64,000 nt of DNA. Origin: Agelas oroides (taxonomy: Eukaryota > Porifera > Demospongiae > Agelasida > Agelasidae). Below the pieces are notes generated by a model. That model did not search any database. It was given only the letters and a program-made list of their open reading frames with translations, and was not told where the DNA came from. The stretch lies in assembly GCA_949130485.1 (NCBI GenBank), contig OX422185.1, positions 7,479,127-7,543,126 of the forward strand. The letters are read 5' to 3'. The position numbers and the translations under genes are program-made. Below are positions 1-11,192 of the stretch, in pieces; the first letter of the stretch is position 1, and each line of letters opens with the position of its first letter.

Positions 1-157
1 TTGCAAATCAAATCAGTGAATGACCAGGTTATTATTGTGAGTCACTGTATTCTGAGGTACTGGTCAAAGGCTACTGTTGTTATTGCAGCTGTACTGCATA
101 CCAACATTTAATTGGAGGCATGTAGAGAATAAAGTAATTTCTGATACCTTATTTCAG

Positions 158-294
158 ATGCTCCAGATACCTTGAGGCTGATGGAACTAGGCAAAATCTA
201 CCTTGACATGGGCTACCTCACAAAAAGTCTGCAAGTTCACAGCAGAGCTCTGGATATTGCAAAGGAATCGGACTCTGGCAAAGCAGCACACCAG
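158..294 (+). CDS. TPR-repeat protein, penultimate exon in window
   Basis: Internal coding exon with a consensus acceptor (ATTTCAG) before it and a CAG/GTGAAC donor after it. It starts with two bases that complete a codon begun upstream and ends in phase 0. The translation reads APDTLRLMELGKIYLDMGYL and continues with a second helix containing ALDIAKES. This is the helix-turn-helix pattern of tetratricopeptide repeats (small/large residues near positions 8, 20 and 27 of a 34-residue unit). TPR domains are protein-interaction scaffolds. The 5' part of the gene lies outside the window. It joins in phase to the exon at 2705, giving ...KAAHQ-IAFRQADLAKALWESG. The exact family (nephrocystin-3-like, kinesin-light-chain-like or other TPR protein) cannot be decided from this part. 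Confidence 0.75.
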
Positions 295-1330
295 GTGAAC
301 CTTGGGGAATCTCCCATGCATAGTTACAGTATTCTCAAAGGATCACTGTGTAATAACATTATATGCTGTGCTCAGCAGCATTAAGGCATGGGCAGCTCCT
401 TAAATGCAAAATTTGAATAACTCAAAAAGTATGATCACATTGGGCACCAAACTTTACAGTGCACTAGAACTAATGAAACTGAGGCCATGCCCACTATGGT
501 GATCACGTGACTTTTATATTGGAGCCAGTGATGGCCAAGCCAATTTCAGCCAAAAACCATTTCCAGTACCTTAGCCACCAATTTTTTTTTTTGCTGCTGT
601 GATAAAGCACATCCTCTTCACTAAGAATCTTGGATGGGAAAATATGAATCCATTCGCTTTTGGTGACTTTCTAATTAGTGCACACCAAATACATGACGTT
701 ATTGGCCATAATTTGTTTTGTACAGAATGGTTTTGATCCCCATGCAGGATCTTGGTGATATCAACCGTTTACTTTTGCCTCATACCATTTTTAAACTTAC
801 ATCTAAAGGAAAAGAAATGGTATTTTGGCGATGTAATTTTAGGTCCGTTTTGGAAATAGTGACATCATAATTGGTCACGTGGTTACCAGAGTGGGTGTGG
901 CAATTCCTGTTAATGAGCTACATATTCTCTTTAAATTTGGACGTGTGCTAAGCAGAAAGAAAGTTATGGAAACCTCATACTTTTGTTTTCCAGTTGTGCC
1001 TTAGATTAACAGTGGAGTAGACACAAAAGGCAGCATTTAATGATATTCATGAGGGCTCTGTTGACCACTACAACCGGACAGTGTCGAGTAAGGGCTTAGA
1101 ATACTGAGTTGGCCACTGTTGGTATCTAGAAGGCTGTAATCGTATTCACGACCAGTCCCAATGTGCATCCAACTGCTTGTTAATGAGATTCATAGCCCAT
1201 AATGAGATTAATAGCCCACTTGGAGTGGGTTACAACTCAGGCAGGGTCAGACAAAGGCTTAGGGCTCAAATGCACTTCAGCCACACAAACTATTCCCCCC
1301 AGATTTCAGCCTTCACATGGACCAATAATA

Positions 1331-1611
1331 CACCTGAGTGCATGCAGTCAGTTCATTCAAAAGTAGCTATGTAGGATGGAGTTTGAGTATGTGGTATTGC
1401 TTCTGTAAACCTCATCTAATTTCTGACACCTGAGTGCAGTCAGTTCATTCAAAAGTAGCTATGTAGGATGGAGTTTGAGTATGTGGTATTGCTTCTGTAA
1501 ACCTCATCTAATTTCTGACACCTGAGTGCAGTCAGTTCATTCAAAAGTAGCTATGTAGGATGGAGTTTGAGTATGTGGTATTGCTTCTGTAAACCTCATC
1601 TAATTTCTGAC
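1331..1611. repeat. Three-copy 92-bp tandem repeat
   Basis: Units begin with CACCTGAGTG at 1331, 1427 and 1519. The second and third units are 92 bp apart and appear identical. The first unit has an extra CATG after CACCTGAGTG, making it 96 bp. Near-identity suggests a recent replication-slippage or unequal-crossover event inside the intron. Confidence 0.9.
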
Positions 1612-2284
1612 TGACCATGATTCTGCTGACTCACCTCTGATGAAGTAGTTGTGCAGAATGAAACCTATTGAGCAACTGATTGTAGCTGCTGCCACTGGTC
1701 TTCCTGTGAATATAGAACTACATAGTGGATGTAGTTGGGAGTATATAGTAGCTATTAACTATTACTTGCTATGCAGCTTTTTAGCAATTAGGTAGCTGCA
1801 TTCACTCAGTTTTGTGTTCACATTGTCAAATAGCAAGTACAATGTAATTGTGAAGAAGCAACATCGCCACGTTCCCAGGCTCCTCCCCAGAACCTGGGAA
1901 CGAGGTTAGAAGTGGCTGGTGTATCTACACAATTAGCTTGACAAGATTCCTTGTGAAATCAGCATTATTTCCCCGTGATGTCTGGGGACTGTACCTGGAT
2001 ATCAGAGGCGCTAGTTGTTTAGCCCTATCTATAGTACATAATATTTGTAGTGTATATATATAGTATTTTATACTTTCCAGTGGATATAGTGCATACTATA
2101 TTTGTAGTGTATTTTCCAGTGGATCTCACCGATTATATTTTCAGTTCATGTGCTATAGGTTTCATCTTTGTGAAGTTGGTTGTAGAGTACAAAGGCTGTA
2201 GGTCCAAGCAGTGTCTGGTGCTAAACATGAGTTACTAGGTGATAGGTCATGATAATGTACCTTATTCCCTATAATGTATTACCG

Positions 2285-2567
2285 TATGGTTGGTAATTTT
2301 CGCAAATACAAATTTTCGCGGCCTTGTGCCGGTGTCCAGTTTGTGCGTCTGTGTTTACATATATCACTTCGATTTCCTGGATGGCTTGAGCAACACACTC
2401 GCTGACAGGCTTCTGTTGGAGTTAGATAATTTTAGGTAGGACAGATTGAAACGCGGTTCGCTCGCTTTGCACGTGGACAGCAAAAATTTCGCCCTTTTAA
2501 TTTTCGTGAATGGCTCTTGACTCGCAAAAAACACGAAAATAAATCCCTCGCAAAAATTACCAACTAT
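2285..2567. mobile_element. Short non-autonomous inverted-repeat element (MITE-like)
   Basis: The left end reads GGTTGGTAATTTTCGC (2288-2303) and the right end reads GCGAGGGAT-type sequence followed by GCAAAAATTACCAAC (2550-2564), its near-perfect reverse complement. The interior is GC-richer than the intron around it and has further TTTTCGC/GCGAAAA motifs. There is no coding capacity. The flanks are AT-rich, so the target duplication is not certain and no superfamily is assigned. Confidence 0.6.
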
Positions 2568-2704
2568 AATTATGGTATAATGTGTGTTGGTACTTTGAAG
2601 TTATACAGTATGATGACACTTGCTTGAAGCACTGCATAGTATAAAAATATCCATGTGCATTTAGTGGTTGTACAGGACTAATTTAGGATCTCTTCGCCCT
2701 GTAG

Positions 2705-3508
2705 ATTGCCTTCAGACAAGCTGATCTAGCAAAGGCACTGTGGGAGTCTGGGGAAGTGAGATCTGGTCTTGAAATGATGCAACAAGCTCTGAAGGAATAC
2801 CAGCAGTCAACAGACAGTGTCAGCAAAGATGATTCAGTCACCAAACCCGAGCTTGCATATAGGAATACCGAACATGTGTTAATGTTGGTGACCTTGAGTC
2901 AGATGCTTCAAGACACTGGAAATCTGGAAGAAGCAAGAGGACACCTGGAAGATGCCCTACAAAAGCTGAGCCAGTCCTCCCTTCCCCACAATCTGGTGAA
3001 AGCCAAGACCAGGTGCATCCTTGGAACAGTTTTTAACAAACTAGCAGCCCAAACCACCACAGCACTCAACCCAGTTGCTGCCATCCGCACATGGTACTAT
3101 AGATACAAAGCCCATAAACTACTGAATACTGCCCTTGACATAATGAGGAAGGTTTGCAATAATCATCCCAACACTGCAACTATCCTAGCTGCCATTGGAA
3201 GAGTAGACCTGGACAGTGGTGATATCCACTCTGCTAAGCGTCATCTGGAGGAGGCTATTGATGTTCAAACAAAATGCTGTGGATCATTCCACCCAAACAT
3301 TGCTCTCTATCACCAGCTGTTGGCAGAGGTTGCTAGTCAGATTGGAGATGAGCTCTCTGCCAATTCTCACTCACAAGAAGCTGACAAGATCTACAGAGTC
3401 CTGATCAAGAGAGAATGTGAAATGAGTGAAATGGCTGGTATCAAATTGCCCATCCTGCAAATGTGGCAAGATAATATTGGCAAATCATTCATGAAAGATG
3501 AACCATGA
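2705..3508 (+). CDS. TPR-repeat protein, terminal exon
   Basis: The terminal exon begins right after the acceptor ...TGTAG and reads IAFRQADLAKALWESGEVRS, then about 250 further residues to a TGA. At least three TPR-like helical pairs are visible: around LAKALWESGEVRSGLEMMQQ, around TLSQMLQDTGNLEEARGHLE, and around LAAIGRVDLDSGDIHSAKRH followed by a fourth, LLAEVASQIGDELSANSHSQ. Their spacing (about 34-45 residues) and alternating Leu/Ala pattern fit a TPR superhelix. No signal peptide or membrane segment is seen in this part. The reading frame is open, codon use looks coding and a polyadenylation signal follows. This is the most convincing ordinary host gene in the left part of the window. 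The role is probably scaffolding; no specific partner can be inferred. Confidence 0.8.
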   Translation: MAFRQADLAKALWESGEVRSGLEMMQQALKEYQQSTDSVSKDDSVTKPELAYRNTEHVLMLVTLSQMLQDTGNLEEARGHLEDALQKLSQSSLPHNLVKAKTRCILGTVFNKLAAQTTTALNPVAAIRTWYYRYKAHKLLNTALDIMRKVCNNHPNTATILAAIGRVDLDSGDIHSAKRHLEEAIDVQTKCCGSFHPNIALYHQLLAEVASQIGDELSANSHSQEADKIYRVLIKRECEMSEMAGIKLPILQMWQDNIGKSFMKDEP

Positions 3509-3554
3509 AACATTTTTCTCGGATAAAGTTTGGAACCATAATTATGTTACTTTC

Positions 3555-3560
3555 AATAAA
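3555..3560 (+). promoter_or_regulatory. Polyadenylation signal AATAAA of the TPR gene
   Basis: A canonical AATAAA lies 47 bases after the stop codon of the TPR gene, with a TG-rich stretch (TCTGTGTTGGTAAC) immediately downstream, as expected for cleavage/polyadenylation. Confidence 0.7.
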
Positions 3561-4879
3561 TCTGTGTTGGTAACAAGCATAGCATATTTGACATAATCAG
3601 AGTGGTCTAATCAAAGGTGAGGATTCAAATGCTTTCTGCCAGGAAAAATAATATCTTACCTATAGGTACAATACTATGAAATGCCAGCCACAATTAATGT
3701 CATGTACCTTACTACGTGCATGTTGAAAAATATCAGCTACAGTCCAAAATACATTTCAGGTATCATACCTACCACAAAATGTCAGCTGCTATTAATAGAT
3801 GTATCATACCTAGAACCGTTAGGTATACATCATGTAGCAGGTATATGAAACTGTCAGGTATTGAAGTGTCATATACATGACCTGTAGCAGGTATGACAGT
3901 CAAAATAGAAAAGTGTGTGTTTGAGGCTACATACCTGCAATTCATGTTAATTAATTTTACAATTTGTTATTGCTAGTGAGATTCATCTCTAGAATGCATG
4001 ATGCATTTAAAGCACTGGTGTCATGCATACACTGTCTTTATAAATGTTATGCCAACACACTATCCTATTCACTAATACTGAGGTGTTTTTAGATTGTAGC
4101 AGCACTGGACTAAGTCAGTTGTCCTCAGGGTTAGTTTGGAAAATGAATGATCTTGCAGATACTCTATACTCAGAAGAACTGGGGAACATTAACGTTTCTG
4201 CATGGTTTGCATCATACATCACATCAACCGGCTTAACTATTGGTCCACAGTCATAACGTTAACATGCCATAACTGAATAGGGCTATATTTTACTCTGTTT
4301 GATGATATTAAAAAAAAAACAGGTTTTTGCATTGTTTGCAACCTTGTTTGTGTTTCAATTTATCAGGCATAACATTTTTCAAGTACAAAAGTTTGCTAAA
4401 ACATTACTGGTTTGTGTGCAATTCCATGTCATTATATATACCCTGGCTTGTTTCTAACATTTATGGCTTTTGCTATGTCACGTTTAGAATATTCACTGAA
4501 GGTAGGACTGATTTTAAAGCTGTGAATACGTACTGTGTAGGGACCTGTTGGTGATGTAGTGGAAACTCTCTAATGCGGATCCGTCGACACCATGGGGACC
4601 ACGCTTCGTGTACCAAATATATGGCGTCCGTGTTTCGGAGGCTTCCGGTAGGCGGGTATAATGTGTATACTCGTGCTGTTGAGCGCCACGAAGGCGCGTT
4701 CCAGAGCTCCCCCTTACTGTACGCTGGCGAGAAAGGCTAACCAGAGGCTAGTACTATGCGTTCCAGTGCTACTAGACGAATGCAGGGCATTGTGGGGCGA
4801 GCCTGAGCAAGCAGTAGGCCAAGGACTACAATTGCGCATGCACAGTTGTGCACTGTTGAAACAGTGGGAGTTGTGGCTC
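3561..4879. other. Intergenic, no gene recognised
   Basis: AT-rich DNA with many short repeats of the type GTAGCAGGTAT/ATACCTGCTAC around 3740-3930. From about 4565 the composition becomes GC-richer. At 4710-4770 there is a short match to 42,669-42,730 (CCCTTACTG...GGCTAAC.AGAGGCTAG), indicating a dispersed repeat. No open frame here has recognisable protein similarity. Confidence 0.5.
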
Positions 4880-5137
4880 CACAGACTGTTCTGTGTACCT
4901 CATTTGCTTTAGAGCGGCCTCTCTCTGCTCTACTGGCTGAGAGTGTCCTCGTACTTGTCTATTCCTCCTCTGCTGTATTAATAGAGCCTCGTGTTGCTCG
5001 GTGGTCCTAGCAGCACGCCTAGCCCTGTCAGATTCCCTGCACCTTGACATGCGAAGTTCTTTCTGTTCTGCTGTTTCTGCAGAGCGTCAAGCTCTCTCAC
5101 ATTCTCTTCTTCGCCTCAATCTCTCTTCTCTATCCAT
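4880..5137 (-). pseudogene. Arg/Glu-rich transposon-type protein fragment
   Basis: The minus strand encodes a start MDREERLRRRRECERA, then an in-frame TGA, then further repeats of the same type: RSAETAEQKELRMSRCRESD, RARRAARTTEQ, HSQPVEQREAALKQMRY. These are imperfect 20-22-residue repeats on the theme R-x-R-x-A-R-x-A-x-x-A-E-Q-R-E. Charged repeats of this kind precede the helicase region in Helitron/PIF1-type mobile-element proteins of marine invertebrates; that link is from memory and is an inference. The stop codon and loss of any downstream domain mark it as a relic. Confidence 0.45.
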
Positions 5138-5823
5138 AGTTTTACAGTTTAGCTCATTAATGCGCCACGTGCAACAAGAAATACGCTCTTGACCTCTTAC
5201 CCATGCCTCGCACCCAGGCCTCGTAGCAGTTGATCTCGTGCCCAGACCTGGGGCAGGGCGCCGCTTAAATAGATCATAGAGATATACGGAATCACGTACG
5301 TACCGAACATACATACAGAGAATCCTCCAGCCAACTCGCTAGTGTGGGGCTCGCTCACGCTCGCTCCAATTATAATTGTCACGAAAATTTTGGTTCGGGA
5401 CCAAAATTGGCAGCTAAATTGGTCCTCCCCCCCTGCCAAAAATGGTCCGTATGCGCTGCGTTCACGAGTATTGTAGAAGCTCAGCAACAGACGACATCAG
5501 CAAGGTGTAGTAAGTAAAAGGAAACAGCAAGCAACTGATGTCCCAAACGAAGCCTACAGGCCACTCACGCGAGCAGGAGCCTGGCGGCGGAGAAATCCGC
5601 TGCTACACCGTGACAATTTTGAATAGAGGGCACCCAATTTATTTTGGCGAGGAATCGGCGTTGCTGATCTATACTATGTACCCAGTTTAACTAGATTCTA
5701 GCACACTGTATTGAGGAGAGATAGAGAGAGACCAACTGTGCAGATAACGTTTGAGTCAGAAAATTTCACTCATAGCACAAAAACTACCCGCTATCGCTAT
5801 CTGTCGCTGACTGTTAGCTATAT

Positions 5824-6860
5824 CAGGCCCGTAGCCAGGATTTACAGAAGGGGGGTTACATTGGTGTGTGAAATATTTTTAAATTAGATGCTCTGAGATT
5901 GCTTCTGAGGCCATTTTGGGACAGAAGCAGAGCCGTAATAGCTACATGGCTCGCACAGTATATGAATCCAATTTTTGGCTGTCCATATATGACTGTATTT
6001 GCTAAGCCAACTGACATCAACTTTTCACGAAAGAAAGTACTAGTTCAGCTGCCGCTTCAATGTTGGTAGCGCATAAGCTGGTGAAACTTGGGTTGATAGG
6101 TCAGCTCCTGCTTGGAAGAGTGATCATGCTCACTGCTTGTAGGTACCATTGTCATATCGATACTTTGAATGACAGATGAATAAGTAGGCAGCTACTGGAC
6201 AGACTGTATCCTGCAACTGTGATCTTTGATTCCTAGAACCAGAGTAAACCTATGTTGCACTACTCTACTATCAGTCTATGCTATAGCCTTGTACTCACGA
6301 CTTTTCCCCCTCCCAAGAGGCTTGGGTACGGAGCTATCCATGCTACAACCTTCACACAAGTTGGACACAGGCTGCATAATTCTCTTGTAGCAATAACATC
6401 AACATCATCTATGTTGTTTACCTTATTTTAAATATGTGTGGCTCTGTGACTACCTGCTTAAAATTGAAGTCTACTACTAACTACTACTACTACTGTGCAG
6501 TGAGATAGATGATACTGTTATTGATTGATCTAAAGCAGGATGCAGTTTTACAGGTGGTAAGGGAATCTGATTATAGGCCATAAAAATGATTTTTAGTGCA
6601 AAAAAAGGTCAGTCCAGTAGTCCATTCCAGTAGTCCAGTCCAGTGATTATTGACAGCCACGAACAAATGGGGTGCATAGCTGCAACCAAACTCGTTTGGA
6701 CAGCTGTGATTCTCAATGGCAGCGAAGCTAGTGGACCACTTACAAATGGTAAAACACTTAAAATGTACAGCTAGACAGTGTATAAAATCTTTTGAGGCCA
6801 AAAGGGGGGTTCGAGCGAACCTCCTCGAACCCCCTCGAACCCCCTCTGCCTACGGGCCTG
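5824..6860. mobile_element. Non-autonomous hAT-like element
   Basis: The ends are perfect 11-bp inverted repeats, CAGGCCCGTAG (5824-5834) and CTACGGGCCTG (6850-6860). Just inside both ends are GGGGGGTT / AACCCCC motifs. No transposase frame is present. The interior contains a GTCCAGT-rich patch (6610-6650) that recurs at 31,737-31,790 and 32,395-32,445. The CAGG(G)CCGTAGCC terminus resembles hAT ends, and a related end occurs at 51,809. An exact 8-bp target duplication is not visible (flanks AGCTATAT and TTATATAC), so the superfamily call is tentative. Confidence 0.55.
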
Positions 6861-6949
6861 TTATATACTCGCTAAAGGCACGTGTAACTGTGTCCTTTCT
6901 GTTTACGTTTCATGTACATTGCTTGCATAGCCTTCTCAGCAGTATATAG

Positions 6950-7115
6950 CAGGACCATTCGTAGCAACCCAAACTGGTCCGGGGGACCACTTTCGGCTGC
7001 CAAATACGTATGGTCCCCCGGACCCCGATTTTGGTAGCCAAATTTGGTCCTGCTAGGACCATTTTTAGCAAGAGGGGACCATTTTTGGCAGCCAAAATCG
7101 GTCCAGGGGACCACT
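6950..7115. repeat. GGACCA...TGGTCC short palindromic repeats
   Basis: At least six copies of GGACCA or TGGTCC lie around TTTTGGCAGCCAAAAT-type cores within about 165 bp. A diverged example occurs at 5390-5445. Each unit can fold on itself. No protein is supported; open frames across this stretch are by-products of the repeats. Confidence 0.65.
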
Positions 7116-8306
7116 TTTGGGTAAGACCGATATTTGCGTGACAGTACCAGAGCAAAACGTCCCTTAAGATGCTGCACATAACTGAACCTATGATGTGCTT
7201 ACCACAGAACAAACATGACACCACTAATCATATTCTTAAGGACTAATGAACGGAATGTTGCCTATGGGTGCCACACAGAGGTAGCTAAATTCAACCCTGT
7301 TAATGTGCATGAGAGGAGAGATGCCTGACTTCAAGCCAGAATTACATGCCTTTAATGAGATTCATTGACCCAAATTGGGACATCAACGTCATTCACAAGT
7401 TGTGTGCTCAAGAATTGTATAATTGCCCGAAGAAGGTCCCTCGGGACCGAAACATTACAAAGTATATTGAAGTTTGATGCACTCAGGGATTGATGACTAT
7501 TCGCGAGCGAAACTTGTATTATAGTTAGATCATAGGTAAAGGTGATGGTTGAGCACGTGAAAAGGAGTTCCGGTGCTGTATACTCCAACTGATCACTAAA
7601 ACACAGCTATCAGTTCTGAAATAGTGTTGTGCTCAGACCCCACTACTGACTGGGCTGAGGCTGTGGTATGTACTCTCACAAGCCAGACTCACTTCACTAA
7701 GGTCTGGTGAAGTGTGTGTACATGCTGTATCCCACTGGAATGCAATTAGCTGAATGATGTAACTACATTTCAAATAACGCTGCTGACTCTTGAAATAATG
7801 ATCAATAAGTGCAGCTGTATTTCTCGATGTGCATGCCCATCAATTACTGCTCCTGCAGCAGCAGAAAGTAGTGTCCTGGCTTTCTGTTGCCATTTTCAAT
7901 ACTGTTATTGCTATACTCAAACGGTGAAGTAATGTGTTATCTGATGAAATGGATGACACCATAGGGTGCAGTGGGATACAGCTTGCACATGCCTTTCACC
8001 AGATTCTTCTAATTTTGCAGAAGTAGGTCATGCTCCCAAAACTAGTCTGGGCACAAAACGAGTTGTGACAGATGTTAAATTATTAAGGTGCAGATGAACT
8101 GCCCAGACATGTCCCATATGACTTGATCTTTGTTGCTCAGTCGATCATCTGTAGTTGGTATTTGCTTTCCCAACACACTTGGCCAAGCTGTCATGCAAGA
8201 TGCTACCATTATTTCCCTGACACACTTGCTAAATCACTTCCTTACTCTTGCAGCAAGGGTGAAAAGTACTGTATGAGTTGTTCCCTGGCAGATATATAGA
8301 ACCAAC
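7116..8306. other. Intergenic, no gene recognised
   Basis: No coding exon, RNA gene or element ends could be supported in this 1.2 kb. A short tandem-like pair GTCCCTCGGGAC is seen near 7435-7447 and is self-complementary, nothing more. Confidence 0.4.
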
Positions 8307-8360
8307 TGTCACAATAATATGTACTGAAGCATATATGCTTCAGTACATATTATTGTGACA
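8307..8360. repeat. 54-bp perfect palindrome
   Basis: The sequence from TGTCACAATAATATGTACTG at 8307 reads through a central ATATAT to its exact reverse complement ending at 8360, with no spacer. Symmetry continues imperfectly outward through TATATAGAACCA / TGGTCCTATATATA (about 8291-8376). This can extrude as a cruciform or be the remains of a foldback element. Confidence 0.9.
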
Positions 8361-8429
8361 TGGTCCTATATATAGAGTAAACATATTAAGACCATGTTTG
8401 TATGGCCAGATGGTTACTTTTTCGTACGG

Positions 8430-9580
8430 AAGACTTGGGAAAGCCAAGTACATAATCTCATGCAGGTGATGTCAGGATAGAAAGTATGGCAAAAATGATC
8501 TATATCTGTAAGGCCATACTTGAGTCCAGAACAGCAATAAGAGCCAGGAAACTTACCTAGCTAGTTGGGGCAGCAACTATCATACACTCCGCGGATTGAA
8601 CATGTAGCTGCTTGAACAAGATGCAAATATCAGATTACATCATAGTGACATGAGATTATGTACCACATATTTCAGATTGAAAGGTGGGCAAGGGCCTGGA
8701 AGATGTTAGTTAGCTACTCTATTTCATAAGCCCCCTTACTGCAGAAGAACTAGAAATCATCTCCCCTGAGTGAGAAGCGTAGGTGCCATTTAGGACACAA
8801 TGAGCTGCACTACACAATTATTTACACCCCCAGGTTGTAATAGTTTGACTGTTGGGGCACATTCATATTGTTCCTCTGTACATACATATACAACATATAT
8901 ACATCCATGCATGCACTGCAAAAACTACTCAGTTAAAGTAACCTTTGTCTATGGTTACTCCAGTCTCAGGGTTTACAACCATTAAGATATTGTTCCTTTT
9001 CCTTGTCATGCATGTGAACTGCAAGGCTCATTAACTATATGTGGCCTACAGTATGTAAATTTCCCATCCTTTAGAGCAACTTCAATTGTTGCAACCCCCC
9101 ACACTCCTGATGCCAAAGGCATTTGAATTCTTGTTCATAGCTAACACAGAGATTTTAAGTTCTCATGCTCAAAAATGGTGCATGTGCACTAGACCAGTTC
9201 ATTCTCTGACTTTTCACTGCCTCAATTGAGACAGCTGTTGAGTGATGGGCCAGACGCTAAGCATCATGACCGTTTACAAGGGTACTGATATTTAAAGATG
9301 CTGAGGACAGCCATGCAGGAGCAATCAGGAACATGTCCACCATAGTGTACATGTGTCACTTTTGAGTAAGACAGCATTGATGAACTTAAAATCTTCTGTA
9401 CAACTATTCCATAGGAATGTGACTTCACTCCTAGCTGTGGTTGTACAAGATTTATATATGCTTTTACCCAGATAAACTGACATGGGTCCTTGCAGGCATA
9501 CCTGAGCTGCCCCTTTGGATTGTGTACCTCTTACTGTGTGTGCTTCTCTTAGATTATTGCATCTGAAAATGAGCTCTACT
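8430..9580. repeat. Diverged relative of the 12.3-13.6 kb segment
   Basis: Blocks in the same order and orientation recur about 3.9 kb downstream: TGATGTCAGGATAGA (8466 and 12,297), CTAGCTAGT.GGGGCAG (8560 / 12,383), ATGAGATTATGTACCA-like (8650 / 12,535), ACCATAGTGTRCAT (9337 / 13,011), GGAATGTGACT (9415 / 13,419) and the GATTRTRTACCTCTT block (9518 / 13,563). Identity is patchy. The downstream copy lies wholly inside the Mutator-like insertion at 11,733-13,961. Confidence 0.6.
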
Positions 9581-9639
9581 TAGCCTTATACAGTGTGTGT
9601 ATATTATGGCCACTTAGCCACAATAACTGGTAACTCAAG

Positions 9640-10372
9640 TGTGAGTGAGACTCACACTCATATTGTAAATGTTAGTGAGCCCCACACTCGTAATGTAACT
9701 GTGAGTGAGCCTCACACCCGTAATGTAACTGTGACCCTCACAGTGGTATATAACTCAAGTGTGAGTGAGCCTCACACCCGTAATGTAACTGTGACCCTCA
9801 CAGTGGTATATAACTCAAGTGTGAATGAGCCTCACAGTGTGTGAGTGAGCCTCACACCCGTAATGTAAATGTGAGTAAGCCTCACACCCGTAGCGTAACA
9901 GTGAATGAGCCTCACAGTGGTAACTGAAGTGTGAGTGAGCCTCACACTCATATTGTAAATGTGAGTGAGCCTCACACCCGTAGCGTAACTGTGAGTGAGC
10001 CTCATACTTGTAATGTAAATGTGAGTGAGCCTCACACCCGTAGCATAACTGCGAGTGCGCCTCACACCCGTAATGTAAAATTAATGTAAGCCTCACACCA
10101 GTAGCATAACTGCGAGTGACCCTCACAGTGGTAACTCGTGTGAGTGAGATTCACACTTGTAATTTAAATGTGAGTGAGCCTCACACTCGTAGCATAATTG
10201 TGAGTGAGCCTCACGGTGGTAACTCAAGTGTGAGTGAGCCTCACCACTCACAATGCGAATGTGAGTGAGCCTCACACCAGTAGCGTAACTGTAAGTGAGG
10301 CTCACAGTGGTATTAAACTCAAGTGTGTGTGAGCCTCACACCCGTAATTTAAATGTGAGTGACCCTCACAGA
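9640..10372. repeat. 30-bp minisatellite with internal dyad symmetry
   Basis: About two dozen imperfect copies of a unit near 30 bp, typically GTGAGTGAGCCTCACACCCG followed by TAATGTAACT or TAGCGTAACT. Higher-order variants alternate CACACCCG and CACAGTGG. Each unit contains TGTGAG...CTCACA, so a single strand can form short hairpins in every unit. Long open frames on the minus strand are repeat artefacts. Confidence 0.92.
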
Positions 10373-10689
10373 TAACACAGAGCAGCCCCAGCCCAACCCT
10401 AGCCCTAACTCAGCCATACGGAACCGACTAGTCTCGTTGCCAGGATATCGCGCTTGCAGTACGCGAATTTCGTACTGTAAGCAAAGAACGCTGCGGACGA
10501 GGCTACGACTGGCGTGTGCAAACCTTGTTGCCGGATGTAGTGGCGCCTGAAACACATCGGAATGATCGCAGCTACAGTCTACGTGAGCTCAAACTGTGAA
10601 ATTTCGAGTCACCACGCAAGAATTTTGCGTGGTGGGCGGTTACACGGAGGACCTTGAAAAATTACAGAATTGTCAAAATCGAGGGATGG
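10373..10689. other. Spacer, no gene recognised
   Basis: GC-richer spacer between the minisatellite and the hAT element. It has a small hairpin CACCACGCAA-GAATT-TTGCGTGGTG near 10,610-10,634. No exon is supported. Confidence 0.4.
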
Positions 10690-10697
10690 ACGCTTGC

Positions 10698-11192
10698 TAG
10701 GGTTGGGCGGATTATGCTGGCATAATTTTGGGAATAATAGGTACCAGAAAGCATTGAGCATTATGCGGGAATAATAGGTACATTTTGAGCATAATGTGTC
10801 CGTGGTAGACTGGTAGTGTCGTCCTCAGACCGTGTCCATGCCCTGTTGGTAAGCAGCGAAGTAAGGGAGCAATGATCAGCAATCGCAGAGTCTGGCCTAA
10901 TCTACATTGAACTTTCCATGATGTTAGCGTGGCCACACCCACTCTTGCGGTATGGGGTGTGGCGCCGCGAGACTACAATGGTCGATGAACTGCCATCCTG
11001 TTTTAATTTACTTTTTCTGTACAGTGTAAAATAATTATTCGAACATACACGTTTGCTCCTTCCAGAAATAATGGGCATAGTTTGAGCATAATAGGCAAAT
11101 TTTGGGCATAATTTTGGGCATAATTGGTACAATTTTGAGCATATTGGAATAGCATAATGGGTAAAAAATGGAGCATAATCCGCCCAACCCTA
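10698..11192. mobile_element. Complete non-autonomous hAT element (MITE)
   Basis: The ends are perfect 21-bp inverted repeats (10,698-10,718, beginning TAGGGTTGGGCGGATTATGC, and 11,172-11,192). They are flanked by an exact 8-bp target-site duplication, ACGCTTGC, at 10,690-10,697 and 11,193-11,200. An 8-bp duplication with TAGGG termini is diagnostic of the hAT superfamily. The 495-bp body has repeated GGCATAATTTTGGGCATAAT subterminal motifs on both sides (possible transposase-binding repeats) and no transposase, so it would depend on an element elsewhere. Confidence 0.9.

Larger units (their letters stand above)
295..2704 (+). other. Intron of the TPR gene
   Basis: A 2.4-kb intron between two phase-0 exon ends (donor GTGAAC, acceptor ...CCTGTAG). 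No exon-like coding is visible inside. It contains a three-copy tandem repeat (1331-1611), a short hairpin around 1867-1902 (GTTCCCAGG...CCTGGGAAC), and an inverted-repeat element near its 3' end (about 2285-2567). Confidence 0.65.

Noticed and set aside
6571..7224. Overlapping minus-strand frames in the GGACCA repeat zone
   Set aside because: They are repeat-driven with no recognisable domain or splice signals.
9815..10305. Long minus-strand frames (LTHSYATGVRLTHIY type)
   Set aside because: These are translation of the 30-bp minisatellite: the period is a multiple of three, so frames stay open by chance.
9640..10372. CRISPR-like array of regularly spaced repeats
   Set aside because: There is no unique spacer between repeats; it is a continuous degenerate minisatellite in a eukaryotic genome with no cas genes.
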